From the NCBI RefSeq assembly GCF_000236805.1, contig NZ_AGFX01000011.1:620001-684000 (forward strand): 64,000 nt of DNA. Direction: 5' to 3'. Within the stretch, counting starts at the first letter, position 1. Each line of letters opens with the position of its first letter. The position numbers and the translations under genes were made by a program. Below are positions 15,690 to 24,866 of this stretch, piece after piece. The notes beneath the pieces were generated by a model. That model saw only the letters and a program-made list of their open reading frames with translations, did no database searches and was not told the DNA's origin. The DNA comes from Paenibacillus peoriae KCTC 3763. GTDB lineage: Bacteria; Bacillota; Bacilli; Paenibacillales; Paenibacillaceae.

Positions 15690-16883
15690 GTGAAGAAAAA
15701 AGTGGTGGCGTTCATTCTGGCTTGTCTCGTGGCCTTGACTGCTGTCCCCGTCGGCGGTTGGGCCGAAGAAAACAAACCTGAAAGCAAACCCAAGGGAGGC
15801 TCTGCGGCGGAGCTGGCTCCTGAGGCTCTCTCGGCGATCCTGATGGATGCAGATACAGGCACAGTTATCTATGAAAAAAATAGTCGTGAAAAGCTTCCCC
15901 CAGCGAGCATTACCAAAATTATGACGATGCTGCTGACGATGGAAGCTATTAATAACGGCAAGCTCAAGTTAACCGATAAAGTGCGGGCCAGCGAACATGC
16001 ATCCTCGATGGGTGGCTCGCAAATTTTTCTGGAGCCGGGAGAAGAAATGACGGTTGACGAGATGTTAAAGGGAATTGCAATGGCTTCCGGAAACGATGCT
16101 TCTGTGGCCATGGCTGAGAAAATTGCAGGGTCCGAGCAGGCTTTTGTCGAGATGATGAATGCCAAAGCACAGCAACTCGGACTCAAAGATACCCATTTTG
16201 CCAATTGCAACGGTTTACCTGTAAAAAATCACTATTCTTCTGCGCATGATATTGCGGTAATGAGCCGGGAGCTGTTGAAATATCCGCAAATTACGAAGTA
16301 TACAGGAGCATATCAGGACTATTTGCGCAAATCCTCGGTCAAGCCCTTTTGGCTAGTGAATACCAATAAGCTTGTTCGCTTTTACACCGGAGCAGATGGG
16401 CTGAAAACAGGCTATACGTCAGAAGCGAAGTTTTGTCTTTCCGCTACTGCGAAGCGTGATGGCTTGCGCGTCGTAGCCGTCGTGCTCGGTGAGCCGAACA
16501 CCAAGATACGCAACAATGAAGTTTCATCGATGTTTGACTACGCATTTTCTCAATATACAATGAAATCCATATACAAGCCGGGTGATTTGCTGGGAAGCGT
16601 AAAAGTTGAAAAAGGCGTATTGCCAGAGTTAAAAATACAAGCAGACCGCTCGTACAGTGTGCTGGTGAAAAAAGGTGGAACTAAACAAACGCTGCGTCAT
16701 GAGCTGCAACTGGCCCCAAGCCTGAAAGCTCCTGTCCGCGCAGGAGATCCGGTCGGCAAGCTGGTTGTCTATCAGGATGGTCAACGGTTAAAGGAGTTTA
16801 AGATTACTTCGCCTGTGGCTATTGAGAAGGCCGGATGGTGGAAATTGTTAAAACGCACCATGTCGAATCTGTTTTCTTTGTAG
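15690..16883 (+). CDS. dacF: D-alanyl-D-alanine carboxypeptidase DacF
   Basis: Low-molecular-weight penicillin-binding protein (S11 family) that trims stem peptides of forespore-synthesised peptidoglycan. The GTG at 15690, 9 nt after GAGGAGG, starts a signal peptide (KKKVVAFILACLVALTAVP, cleavage near GGWA); longer in-frame starts lack a ribosome site. Active-site motifs: SITK (nucleophile Ser), SGN (MASGNDAS) and KTGYT near residue 245, then the C-terminal PBP5 beta domain and an amphipathic end WWKLLKRTMSNLFSL for membrane attachment. Position before spoIIAA matches Bacillus, where it is sigma-F controlled. Confidence 0.92.
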   Translation: MKKKVVAFILACLVALTAVPVGGWAEENKPESKPKGGSAAELAPEALSAILMDADTGTVIYEKNSREKLPPASITKIMTMLLTMEAINNGKLKLTDKVRASEHASSMGGSQIFLEPGEEMTVDEMLKGIAMASGNDASVAMAEKIAGSEQAFVEMMNAKAQQLGLKDTHFANCNGLPVKNHYSSAHDIAVMSRELLKYPQITKYTGAYQDYLRKSSVKPFWLVNTNKLVRFYTGADGLKTGYTSEAKFCLSATAKRDGLRVVAVVLGEPNTKIRNNEVSSMFDYAFSQYTMKSIYKPGDLLGSVKVEKGVLPELKIQADRSYSVLVKKGGTKQTLRHELQLAPSLKAPVRAGDPVGKLVVYQDGQRLKEFKITSPVAIEKAGWWKLLKRTMSNLFSL

Positions 16884-16946
16884 ATTGGACGGGGTTTTCT
16901 TCTAGTTTTGTCGGAGGGCAGGAATCGTCTGCGGCAGCGTAGAAAT
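16861..16946 (+). promoter_or_regulatory. candidate sigma-H promoter with Spo0A boxes, spoIIA operon
   Basis: GCAGGAATC (-35, 16918-16926) and GTAGAAATC (-10, 16939-16947) fit the sigma-H pattern with one mismatch in GAAT. A perfect 0A box TGTCGAA lies at 16861-16867 inside the dacF end, and TGTCGGA at 16909-16915. The Bacillus spoIIA operon is controlled this way; here it is a pattern match. Confidence 0.4.
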
Positions 16947-16979
16947 CCTTGTCCAAGACCGGGAGGAGAGTGAGTACGC

Positions 16980-17333
16980 ATGAACCTGCAAATTGAAATG
17001 GAGCATCACCGAGGGGTACTGATTGTAAGACTGTCCGGTGAGCTTGATCACCATACGTCGGATATGGTCCGCATGCAAATGGATGAGGCGATTCAGCGTC
17101 GGCAATGCGAGCACATCGTGCTCAGCCTGAAGAATCTTCAGTTTATGGACAGCTCGGGGCTTGGCGTTATCCTGGGCCGATACAAGCTGATCAAGCAAAA
17201 GGGCGGGAAAATGGCAGTCTGTGATGTCAATCCGCCAGTATATCGACTGCTGGAGATGTCAGGGTTGTTTAAAATTATGCCTATATATGACAACGAGGGA
17301 AATGCGCTCACGGAACTGGAGGTCGTATCATGA
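16980..17333 (+). CDS. spoIIAA: anti-sigma F factor antagonist SpoIIAA
   Basis: STAS-domain protein that, when dephosphorylated by SpoIIE, binds SpoIIAB and frees sigma-F in the forespore. The 117 residues show the beta-alpha STAS fold with the phosphoserine site in [16 protein letters not shown] (Ser near residue 58). ATG follows GGGAGGAGAG. The stop overlaps the spoIIAB start by ATGA, coupling the two partners. Confidence 0.95.
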   Translation: MNLQIEMEHHRGVLIVRLSGELDHHTSDMVRMQMDEAIQRRQCEHIVLSLKNLQFMDSSGLGVILGRYKLIKQKGGKMAVCDVNPPVYRLLEMSGLFKIMPIYDNEGNALTELEVVS

Positions 17334-17785
17334 GAGAAGGCACAGGAAACAATTTCATGAGCTTGCAGTTTGCCGCCAAATCCGAGAATGAAGCTTTTGC
17401 CCGTGTGGCTGTTGCAGCCTTTATTTCCAGGCTTGATCCTACAATGGATGAGCTGAGCGACTTGAAAACCGTGGTGTCTGAAGCAGTGACAAACAGTATT
17501 ATTCACGGATATGACAGTGATCCATCAGGCGTTGTAACGATTAAAGTCGGCATTGAAGCAGACGTGATTACGCTGGTCATTGAAGACGTAGGACGGGGAA
17601 TTGAGGATCTGGAGCTGGCCAAACAGCCTCTGTATACATCCAAGCCTGAGCTGGAACGCTCGGGTATGGGCTTTACCATTATGGAAAACTTCATGGATGA
17701 GTTTGAGGCAGTCAGTGAGCCGGGCGGAGGCACGTCGGTCCGGATGAAGAAAAGGATTGAATCCAAGAAAGCTTTATATAATTAG
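17330..17785 (+). CDS. spoIIAB: anti-sigma F factor / serine kinase SpoIIAB
   Basis: GHKL-fold kinase that holds sigma-F inactive and phosphorylates SpoIIAA. In 151 residues the ATP-binding boxes are seen as N-box [13 protein letters not shown]1 EDVGRGIED and G2 [10 protein letters not shown]. Its start is the ATG within the ATGA overlap. The length is close to the Bacillus protein, and the gene is followed by sigF after 11 bp. Confidence 0.95.
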   Translation: MREGTGNNFMSLQFAAKSENEAFARVAVAAFISRLDPTMDELSDLKTVVSEAVTNSIIHGYDSDPSGVVTIKVGIEADVITLVIEDVGRGIEDLELAKQPLYTSKPELERSGMGFTIMENFMDEFEAVSEPGGGTSVRMKKRIESKKALYN

Positions 17786-17796
17786 GGGTTGGTCCT

Positions 17797-18552
17797 ATGG
17801 AAGCAGGAGGAAAAAAAACTTCACACAGCTATTTGGAGGATGCGGAAGTCAAGCGGCTCATTGCACGAAGTCAGTCTGGTGATAATGATGCCCGTGAGAC
17901 GCTGGTCAATAGTAATATCCGGCTCGTTTGGTCTGTCGTGCAGCGCTTTATGAACCGGGGATATGAACCTGACGATCTTTTTCAAATTGGTTGCATCGGT
18001 TTGTTAAAATCGGTGGATAAGTTTGATCTCAGCTATGAAGTCAAATTTTCAACCTATGCGGTACCGATGATTATTGGCGAGATTCAACGGTTTCTTCGTG
18101 ATGACGGGACACTCAAGGTTAGCCGTTCCCTGAAGGAGACGGCCAATAAGGTCCGCAAAATGAAGGACGAGCTTTCCAAACGGCTCAACCGACTGCCTAC
18201 GGTGAAGGAAGTTGCCGATGAGCTGGGAGTCACGCCAGAGGATGTTGTTTTTGCGCAGGAGGCGAATAAGCCGCCTACCTCGATTCACGAAACGGTGTTC
18301 GAAAATGACGGTGACCCCATCACGCTCATGGACCAGATTGCTGACGAATCGCAGGAACGATGGTTCGACAAGCTGGCGCTAAATGAGGCCATCGGCGGAC
18401 TTTCCGAGCGGGAACGGTTAATTGTGTACCTGCGTTATTACCGGGATCAGACCCAGTCGGAGGTTGCAAGTCGACTTGGTATTTCCCAGGTGCAGGTATC
18501 CCGGCTGGAAAAAAAGATTTTGCAGCTGATCCGCGATCAGATTGCCCAATAA
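17797..18552 (+). CDS. sigF: RNA polymerase sporulation sigma factor sigma-F
   Basis: First forespore-specific sigma factor. The 251 residues contain region 2 (ARETLVNSNIRLVWSVVQRF, DDLFQIGCIGLLKSVDKFDL, FSTYAVPMIIGEIQRFLRD), region 3 (LNRLPTVKEVADELGV) and region 4 with helix-turn-helix QSEVASRLGISQVQVSRLE. It is the last gene of the spoIIA operon, ended by a clear terminator. Confidence 0.95.
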   Translation: MEAGGKKTSHSYLEDAEVKRLIARSQSGDNDARETLVNSNIRLVWSVVQRFMNRGYEPDDLFQIGCIGLLKSVDKFDLSYEVKFSTYAVPMIIGEIQRFLRDDGTLKVSRSLKETANKVRKMKDELSKRLNRLPTVKEVADELGVTPEDVVFAQEANKPPTSIHETVFENDGDPITLMDQIADESQERWFDKLALNEAIGGLSERERLIVYLRYYRDQTQSEVASRLGISQVQVSRLEKKILQLIRDQIAQ

Positions 18553-18593
18553 TAGCGTGGTCAGGATTTTGCGAAATCCTTCTACGTGAGTCT

Positions 18594-18640
18594 AAAGAGT
18601 ATTCCGAGGCCAACTTTTATGGCAGGGGATACTCTTTTTT
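18594..18640 (+). terminator. spoIIA operon terminator
   Basis: AAAGAGTAT-x-CC pairs with GG-x-ATACTCTTT followed by a T-run. Confidence 0.85.
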
Positions 18641-18664
18641 GCGTGGGAAAAAGGACAAGTCGAA

Positions 18665-18694
18665 GAATAGATTTGCTTGCTTCGTTCCATAATA
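18665..18694 (+). promoter_or_regulatory. sigma-G promoter of the spoVA operon
   Basis: GAATA (18665-18669) and CATAATA (18688-18694) with exactly 18 bp between them match the forespore sigma-G consensus (GHATR-N18-CATNHTA) at every defined position, 33 bp before spoVAA. Confidence 0.75.
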
Positions 18695-18726
18695 ATCGGT
18701 AATTACGAGGATAAGGAGGGGATCGG

Positions 18727-19392
18727 ATGACTGATCGGATGACTCATAATCCGGCTCCTACAGTGGCTCCTATAGTTTACTTGCGGCTTCGCAGCCGTGT
18801 GCGCATGATACAAGGACAGGATTTGCATTTGGGAGATGTGGCCCATCTGCTGGCCGATCCCGAATGGGAAAACGAGCTGCTTGAGCTTGTTCTCAAACGG
18901 CCGCAGAAGAAGGACGGCAACCTGATCCTGGTGGACATGCTGCAGATCATTTCCAAAATTAAAGAACATATTCCGGGTGTTGTAGTCGAATCCCTTGGCA
19001 AGCCGCATGTACTTGTGGAACTCGTGGAGAAACCCCGTAAGCCATCCAAAATACTGTTTGTTTTAGTATGGGTGCTTCTGTTTTTTGGCTCTGCATTAAC
19101 GATTATGAACTTTCACGCCGACGTCAATATGATGGAGGTACAGGTTCGGATTGTGGAGATGATAACGGGACATAAGGATGAACATCCGTACCTGTTTCAA
19201 ATTGCCTACTCGATTGGTATCGGTTTTGGCATGATCGTATTCTTCAATCACTTGTTCCAAAAAAAATGGAACGAGGAGCCGACGCCGCTGGAGGTAGAAA
19301 TGTATCTGTATCAGGAAAATGTGGATCAGTACGTTGTGGCGGAGGAGTATGAAAAAATGGCCCGCCTGCATTCAAAGGATAAGCAGCCATGA
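18727..19392 (+). CDS. spoVAA: stage V sporulation protein AA
   Basis: First protein of the spoVA operon, an inner-membrane component linked to dipicolinate handling. In 221 residues there is a soluble N-terminal domain (about 1-100, VYLRLRSRVRMIQGQDLHLG) and two membrane helices (ILFVLVWVLLFFGSALTI and LFQIAYSIGIGFGMIVFF) with the loop NFHADVNMMEVQ between. ATG follows AAGGAGGGG. The stop overlaps spoVAB (ATGA). Confidence 0.9.
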   Translation: MTDRMTHNPAPTVAPIVYLRLRSRVRMIQGQDLHLGDVAHLLADPEWENELLELVLKRPQKKDGNLILVDMLQIISKIKEHIPGVVVESLGKPHVLVELVEKPRKPSKILFVLVWVLLFFGSALTIMNFHADVNMMEVQVRIVEMITGHKDEHPYLFQIAYSIGIGFGMIVFFNHLFQKKWNEEPTPLEVEMYLYQENVDQYVVAEEYEKMARLHSKDKQP

Positions 19393-19811
19393 CATTTGTA
19401 CAGGGCGCGCTGCAGATTATTTTGGGCATCGCTGGAGGTCTGGCAGTGGGGAGCGGCGTAATCGCATTTTTTATTGTGCTGGATATCATGCCGCGATTGG
19501 CACAGCTCACTCGTACGTATAAAAAGTCACGTGCATACGAAAAGGCGATGATCTTAGGTTCAGTGGTAGGAACCGTGGCTGATTTTTGGAATATTTGCTT
19601 GCCATTACCTAAATTTTTCACATGGATACCCGGGTTATTTTGTGGATTGTTTATTGGTTTGCTCGCCGCAGCTTTAACAGAGGTATTAAATCTTCTGCCC
19701 ATACTGGCCAAGAGACTTCATATGTCCGTGTATATGTTTGGCCTGCTGATGGCGATGGTACTTGGAAAGGTAACGGGTTCCTTATTCGACTGGTTTATAT
19801 ATAACCGATAA
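19389..19811 (+). CDS. spoVAB: stage V sporulation protein AB
   Basis: A 140-residue protein with four hydrophobic segments (GALQIILGIAGGLAVGSGVI, ICLPLPKFFTWIPGLF, LFIGLLAAALTEVLNLLPIL, MFGLLMAMVLGKVTGSLFDW), matching SpoVAB, the second membrane protein of the operon. The start overlaps spoVAA by ATGA. In Bacillus the next genes are spoVAC, AD and AE; here the next is spoVAF. Confidence 0.9.
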   Translation: MTFVQGALQIILGIAGGLAVGSGVIAFFIVLDIMPRLAQLTRTYKKSRAYEKAMILGSVVGTVADFWNICLPLPKFFTWIPGLFCGLFIGLLAAALTEVLNLLPILAKRLHMSVYMFGLLMAMVLGKVTGSLFDWFIYNR

Positions 19812-19836
19812 CAATGAAAGCAGAGGGGACAACGAG

Positions 19837-21531
19837 ATGGATCACAGGGCAGATCAAGAGCATCAGGAACATTATCAGGCAGACGGAGCAATTGGAAGGG
19901 AAAATGATACTGACGGGGAAAATCTGAGCTCATGGAAGCAAAAACAAGAGCAGGAAGCGAACCGTCTTAAGCACAAAAAAGAAAGTGAGCATTCTGATAA
20001 TGTAGAGGAATCCATTCGATATTGGCAGATTGAAGATGATATTTCGCCAAAGATGAAGGATAATCGCGAAACACTCAAAATGGTATTGGGTCTGGGAGAG
20101 ACTTTTGATGTTGTATTCAGGGAAATGACAACGGGTGGTCGCCATATCGGGTATCTGTTCCTGAATACCTTTGCCAAGGATCAGATCATGCTTGAGGTGC
20201 TAAAGCGGCTCACCTATCTGACGCCGGATGATCTGACTTCAGATGGGCTGCAAGCATACTTTGAATATTATATCCCACATATTCAAGTGGAGAAGACGGA
20301 CAAAATGTCGGTTGTTATCAATAAGGTACTAGCCGGCTATAGTGCCTTTTTTATGGAAGGTGAGCGTTTTTCCGTCATTTTGGATACCCGTAATTACCCC
20401 GTGCGTAGTCCGGAGGAGCCTTCGTTGGAGCGAGTCGTGCGCGGCGCCCGGGACGGATTTACCGAGACGATGCTTACGAATGTTGGGCTGGTACGCCGTC
20501 GTTTGCGGGACCCCGGACTTAAGTTTGAGGCTATGCAGGTCGGACGCCGAACCAGGACGGACATATGCCTGGGCTACATTGATGATATCGTGGATAAGGT
20601 GATGGTGGATACCGTACGAGATAAAATTAAAAACGTCAATCTGGACGGAATTCCGCTGGCGGACAAGCAATTAGAGGAGACGATTATCAATAAAGGCTGG
20701 AATCCATATCCATTGGTACGATATTCGGAGCGACCAGATGTTGTGGCTTCGCATATTATGGAAGGAAGACTCGTTATTTTCGTAGATACCTCACCCAGTG
20801 TAATGATCTTGCCAACCACTTTTTTTGACTTGTGTCAGCATGCGGAAGAAAATCGGCAAACGGCATTTATGGGAAGCTATTTGCGCTGGGTACGCTTTAT
20901 TGGGATTTTCGCCTCGATGTTTTTGCTTCCGATGTGGCTGCTTATGGTTATCAATCCCGAACTAAAACCGGCATTTCTCGATTTTATCGGTCCTCAAAAG
21001 CAAGCTCACCTTCCGCTGATCGCCCAGTTTATCATCGTGGAGCTAGGGGTCGATCTCATGCGTATGGCGGCAGTTCATACTCCTACACCCCTGGCTTCCG
21101 CTATGGGCTTGATCGCAGCCGTTCTGGTCGGCGATATTGCGGTTAAGTCAGGGCTGTTTGTGAATGAGGTTGTGCTGTACATGGCCGTAGCCGCGATAGG
21201 CATGTTCGCCACTCCGAGCTATGAGCTGGGATTGGCCAACAGGCTGATCCGGTTATTTCTACTGATCGCTGTAGCCATTTTCCACGTTCCAGGCTTTGTC
21301 GTGGGCACAACCCTGATTATTTTGATGCTGACGATGCATCGGTCATACAATTCTTCTTACTTGTGGCCGTTCATCCCTTTTAATGCCAAGGCGTTAGGTT
21401 CTATTTTGTTCCGCATGCCTGTACTAGATGCGCCTAGCCGCCCGTCATTTAATAAAACGAGGGACAATACGCGTATGCCCCATACGGATGCCAATACAGA
21501 TTCGGACTCAGGCAATGGACAGGAGCATTAA
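19837..21531 (+). CDS. spoVAF: SpoVAF, GerA-family spore membrane protein
   Basis: A 564-residue GerA-type protein: a soluble N-terminal domain with ETFDVVFREMTTGGRHIGYLFL near residue 90, the central GRRTRTDICLGYIDDIVD motif and VRYSERPDVVASHIMEGR, then five to six membrane helices from about residue 345. In Bacillus SpoVAF forms an ion-conducting complex that amplifies germination. The first 65 residues are a very polar extension (Gln, Glu, Lys-rich) longer than in Bacillus. ATG has AGAGGGG upstream. Its place before lysA is the Bacillus order and supports SpoVAF over GerAA. Confidence 0.88.
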   Translation: MDHRADQEHQEHYQADGAIGRENDTDGENLSSWKQKQEQEANRLKHKKESEHSDNVEESIRYWQIEDDISPKMKDNRETLKMVLGLGETFDVVFREMTTGGRHIGYLFLNTFAKDQIMLEVLKRLTYLTPDDLTSDGLQAYFEYYIPHIQVEKTDKMSVVINKVLAGYSAFFMEGERFSVILDTRNYPVRSPEEPSLERVVRGARDGFTETMLTNVGLVRRRLRDPGLKFEAMQVGRRTRTDICLGYIDDIVDKVMVDTVRDKIKNVNLDGIPLADKQLEETIINKGWNPYPLVRYSERPDVVASHIMEGRLVIFVDTSPSVMILPTTFFDLCQHAEENRQTAFMGSYLRWVRFIGIFASMFLLPMWLLMVINPELKPAFLDFIGPQKQAHLPLIAQFIIVELGVDLMRMAAVHTPTPLASAMGLIAAVLVGDIAVKSGLFVNEVVLYMAVAAIGMFATPSYELGLANRLIRLFLLIAVAIFHVPGFVVGTTLIILMLTMHRSYNSSYLWPFIPFNAKALGSILFRMPVLDAPSRPSFNKTRDNTRMPHTDANTDSDSGNGQEH

Positions 21532-21641
21532 TCTAAATGATCTGCATAAAAATCCATTGTTCTTGATGTTTTTTTTGCTATACTGGTGTAAACATTCGAT
21601 GGAATATGGCTAGTTTGTTCCAGAAAGAGAGGCGCCAGAAC

Positions 21642-23009
21642 ATGTATTTACATGGAAGCAGTAAAATTAACAGCAATGGACATTTGGAAATTGGCGGATG
21701 TGATACAACGCTTTTGAAGGAGCGTTTTGGAACACCGCTATATATTGTAGATGAACAGTTAGTACGCCGGCGCTGCCGGGAGTTTATAGAAGCTTTTCAT
21801 GAAACCGGCTTGAAGTTTCAAGTCGCCTATGCAAGCAAAGCATTTTGTGTCATGGCGATGTGTGCTTTGGCTGCAGAAGAAGGAATGTCGCTCGACGTTG
21901 TTTCCAGTGGAGAGCTGTTCACCGCACTGCAAGCAGGATTTCCGGCAGAGCGAATCCATTTTCACGGCAACAACAAAACACCGGAAGAAATTGAAATGGC
22001 GTTAGATGCGCGCATTGGCTGCTTCGTGGTCGACAGTGAGATGGAGCTGCATCTGCTGCAGGCCCTTGCCTCCGAGCGGAAACAGCAGGTGAATATTTTA
22101 TTGCGAGTTACGCCAGGGGTTGAAGCGCATACGCACGAATATATGGCCACAGGCCAAGAGGATTCGAAATTCGGTTTTGACATTGCGAACGGTACAGCGC
22201 GCCAAGCGGTGGAGCAGGCTATCGGACTGGATCATCTGCATCTGCTGGGAGTGCATTCCCATATCGGCTCGCAAATCTTTGAAGTGAACGGCTTCCAAAT
22301 GGCTGCCGAGCGGGTTGCTGCTTTTTCCAGAGAAATCAAGGAACAACTTCAGTTTTCTTTCAAGGTGATTAATCTGGGTGGGGGATTTGGCATTCGTTAT
22401 ACCGAAGAGGACACACCGCTGAAAATTTCCACCTATGTTCATGCTATTGGCGAAGCGGTTAAAACCCATTTTTCCGGGCTTTATGACGAACTTCCAGAAA
22501 TTTGGATTGAGCCGGGACGCAGTATTGTAGGCGATTCGGGCACAACCTTATACACGGTAGGAAGTATCAAGGATATTCCACAGGTACGGAAATATGTCTC
22601 GGTAGACGGGGGGATGACGGATAATCCGCGTCCGGCGTTATATCAGGCCAAGTATGAAGCGATGCTGGCGAATCGGGCGCAGGATGCGAACGAAGAGACC
22701 GTATCGATTGCGGGCAAATGCTGTGAGAGTGGCGATATGCTGATTTGGGATGTGGAGTTGCCTCGTCCGAATAGCGGAGATTTGCTCGCTGTTGCCTCAA
22801 CCGGAGCCTACAATTACTCCATGGCAAGTAATTATAACCGGATACGCCGTCCGGCGGTGGTATTCGTGAACAACGGTGAAGCCGAACTGGTGGTGCGCCG
22901 GGAAACCTACGAGGATATCGTACGCAATGATGTTGTGCCACAGCGCTTGGTTCGTGACGAAGCCAGTTCAGCAGTTCATTCCAATGCCAAAATTACGGTT
23001 TCGTCCTGA
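21642..23009 (+). CDS. lysA: diaminopimelate decarboxylase
   Basis: PLP enzyme that makes L-lysine from meso-diaminopimelate. ATG at 21642 has AAAGAGAGG nine bases upstream and gives 455 residues. Motifs: VAYASKAFC with the PLP Lys, HGNNKTPEE, GVHSHIGSQI, NLGGGFGIRY, EPGRSIV and CCESGD with the catalytic Cys near residue 365, then YNYSMASNYNR. A weak promoter (TTGTTC, 16 bp, TATACT at 21579-21584) lies 58 bp upstream. Lysine and DAP also feed spore cortex and dipicolinate, consistent with the neighbourhood. Confidence 0.93.
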   Translation: MYLHGSSKINSNGHLEIGGCDTTLLKERFGTPLYIVDEQLVRRRCREFIEAFHETGLKFQVAYASKAFCVMAMCALAAEEGMSLDVVSSGELFTALQAGFPAERIHFHGNNKTPEEIEMALDARIGCFVVDSEMELHLLQALASERKQQVNILLRVTPGVEAHTHEYMATGQEDSKFGFDIANGTARQAVEQAIGLDHLHLLGVHSHIGSQIFEVNGFQMAAERVAAFSREIKEQLQFSFKVINLGGGFGIRYTEEDTPLKISTYVHAIGEAVKTHFSGLYDELPEIWIEPGRSIVGDSGTTLYTVGSIKDIPQVRKYVSVDGGMTDNPRPALYQAKYEAMLANRAQDANEETVSIAGKCCESGDMLIWDVELPRPNSGDLLAVASTGAYNYSMASNYNRIRRPAVVFVNNGEAELVVRRETYEDIVRNDVVPQRLVRDEASSAVHSNAKITVSS

Positions 23010-23031
23010 TTTTTGATGTGTGTGAGCAAGC

Positions 23032-23078
23032 AGACCATTGGGCCGGGGATATGATACCGGGACAGTGGTCTTTTTTTT
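23032..23078 (+). terminator. lysA terminator
   Basis: GACCA...TGGTC with an inner CCGG...CCGG region, followed by eight T. Confidence 0.8.
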
Positions 23079-23169
23079 GGACAAGGCTTTGCTAAGCGCA
23101 GCAATTCATAGTAAACTGGAACTTGATGTTATTTAGCTTTCAAAACAGGTTGAAAAGGAGATACAAACA

Positions 23170-23604
23170 ATGAAAAAAGGTAGAATAGATCTTGAAAACG
23201 GCGGTATCGTCGAAATTGATTTTTTTCCGGAAGAAGCTCCCAATACGGTTGCTAACTTTGAAAAGCTCGCTAACAGCGGTTTCTACAACGGTCTAAGCTT
23301 CCACCGTGTCATTCCGGGCTTTGTTGCTCAAGGCGGTTGTCCAATTGGTAACGGTACAGGCGGCCCTGGCTACACCATTGACTGTGAAACAGCTACGAAC
23401 ACAACAAAGCATGCGAAAGGCGTTCTGTCCATGGCTCATGCGGGCCGCAACACAGGTGGCAGCCAATTCTTCATCTGCTACGCTCCACAGCCGCATTTGG
23501 ATGGGGTACATACTGTATTTGGCCAAGTGACCAAAGGTATGGAATTTATTGATGCTGTAAAACAAGGTGACAAAATGAAAGAGGTTAAAGTATTTGACGC
23601 GTAA
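23170..23604 (+). CDS. ppiB: peptidyl-prolyl cis-trans isomerase, cyclophilin type
   Basis: Cytosolic cyclophilin accelerating X-Pro isomerisation. The 144-residue single domain has [13 protein letters not shown] (catalytic Arg), [24 protein letters not shown] and [15 protein letters not shown], all cyclophilin marks. ATG follows AAAAGGAG. There is no signal peptide. It sits after lysA as in Bacillus. Confidence 0.94.
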   Translation: MKKGRIDLENGGIVEIDFFPEEAPNTVANFEKLANSGFYNGLSFHRVIPGFVAQGGCPIGNGTGGPGYTIDCETATNTTKHAKGVLSMAHAGRNTGGSQFFICYAPQPHLDGVHTVFGQVTKGMEFIDAVKQGDKMKEVKVFDA

Positions 23605-23645
23605 TTCGCCGTTAAATGCCTGATTTTTTATGATGTACCACGCTG

Positions 23646-23679
23646 GCCGTTCTGTCTTTTTGGACAGGGCGGTTTTTTG
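23646..23679 (+). terminator. ppiB terminator
   Basis: CCGTTCTGTC pairs (with G-U pairs) to GACAGGGCGG, followed by six T. Confidence 0.8.
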
Positions 23680-23852
23680 TTGTCTTTTATTTGACGATTT
23701 ACTGTGTTTTTGCAATCACGTAAATATTAAAGTGCGTAAGATCACATTCGAAAAGTAAGCGTTGTGATAGCCTTTTCATTAGAATGCATTTTCATTTAAT
23801 TTTATGAATATTAAAGCTTAATGAAGGTTGCAAAAGAAGGGGGCTTATCACA

Positions 23853-24866
23853 TTGTCTATTTTAACGAGCACTAATCGACTTGGATTTTTTGAAATCCGA
23901 CTGGAATCTATTGGTGGACTCGGCGCTAATCTGGCTGGTAAAATGCTGGCCGAAACCGGGGTGCTTGGTTTGGGACTGAATGCTTCAAATTTCTCGTCCT
24001 ACGGTTCTGAAAAGAAGGGAACTCCGGTTAAAAGCTTTGTTCGTTTCTGTGATCCGGAGGTTGATATCCGTGATCACAGTCCGATCGAACAACCGCATGT
24101 GGTAGGCATTTTCCATGAAGCATTATACAAAACAGTAAATGTGATCAGCGGACTTCCAGCCGATGGGATCGTTGTGGTCAATTCCACGCGTCCGGCAGAA
24201 GAAATACGGGCTGATTTGGGACTGGTATCCGGTACGCTGGCGGTGGTGGATGCAATGGGCATCGCACTGGAGGAGCGAACCAAACTGAATACGTCCATGC
24301 TCGGAGCCTTGTTCCGTGTCTGCGATTTTTTGGACCCGGAAGCGATGAGATCGGTTATTCGCAGTACCTTTGAAAAGAAATATCCACAATTAGTGGAGCC
24401 TAACCTGCGTACGTTTAACCGTGGGTTTGAGGAAGTGAAGCTGCACGTATATCCGGTCACCCATGACACACAGGATCGGGTTTTTGAACGTCTGCAGCCT
24501 TTGCTCGGCTACGAAACGCAAACATTGGGTGGAGTTATTGCTACGCAGGGGAACAGCATTACAAAAGATCTTAGTGGCTCGCGCCAGGGTTATTTACCTG
24601 AATATGAGGCTGACAAATGTACTCATTGTGCCAAATGCGATTCAATTTGCCCGGATTACTGCTTTGTATGGGAGGAGCAAGCAGACAAACGCGGCAGAAT
24701 GATGCCATTTTTGCAAGGGATTGATTATCAGTATTGTAAGGGATGTCTAAAATGCGTAGATATTTGCCCGTCGGGAGCATTAAGCTCGCGTCGTGAGCAA
24801 TGGGGATGGGCAGATCAGCATCGAATTGCCCACCAATTTCCCGTGTATGAAGGAGGTCGTGCGTAA
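23853..24866 (+). CDS. 2-oxoacid:ferredoxin oxidoreductase, gamma subunit fused to 2x[4Fe-4S] ferredoxin domain
   Basis: First polypeptide of a pyruvate/2-oxoacid:acceptor oxidoreductase. Residues 1-190 form the gamma domain (ESIGGLGANLAGKMLAE, SYGSEKKGTPVKSFVRF), and 245-320 a delta-type ferredoxin domain with two four-Cys sets, CTHCAKCDSICP and CKGCLKCVDICP. The enzyme decarboxylates a 2-oxoacid to acyl-CoA and reduces ferredoxin. Start is TTG behind AAGAAGGGGG. The stop TAA shares its A with the ATG of the next gene, so the two are made together. Which oxoacid (pyruvate, 2-oxoisovalerate, other) cannot be decided. Confidence 0.87.
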   Translation: MSILTSTNRLGFFEIRLESIGGLGANLAGKMLAETGVLGLGLNASNFSSYGSEKKGTPVKSFVRFCDPEVDIRDHSPIEQPHVVGIFHEALYKTVNVISGLPADGIVVVNSTRPAEEIRADLGLVSGTLAVVDAMGIALEERTKLNTSMLGALFRVCDFLDPEAMRSVIRSTFEKKYPQLVEPNLRTFNRGFEEVKLHVYPVTHDTQDRVFERLQPLLGYETQTLGGVIATQGNSITKDLSGSRQGYLPEYEADKCTHCAKCDSICPDYCFVWEEQADKRGRMMPFLQGIDYQYCKGCLKCVDICPSGALSSRREQWGWADQHRIAHQFPVYEGGRA

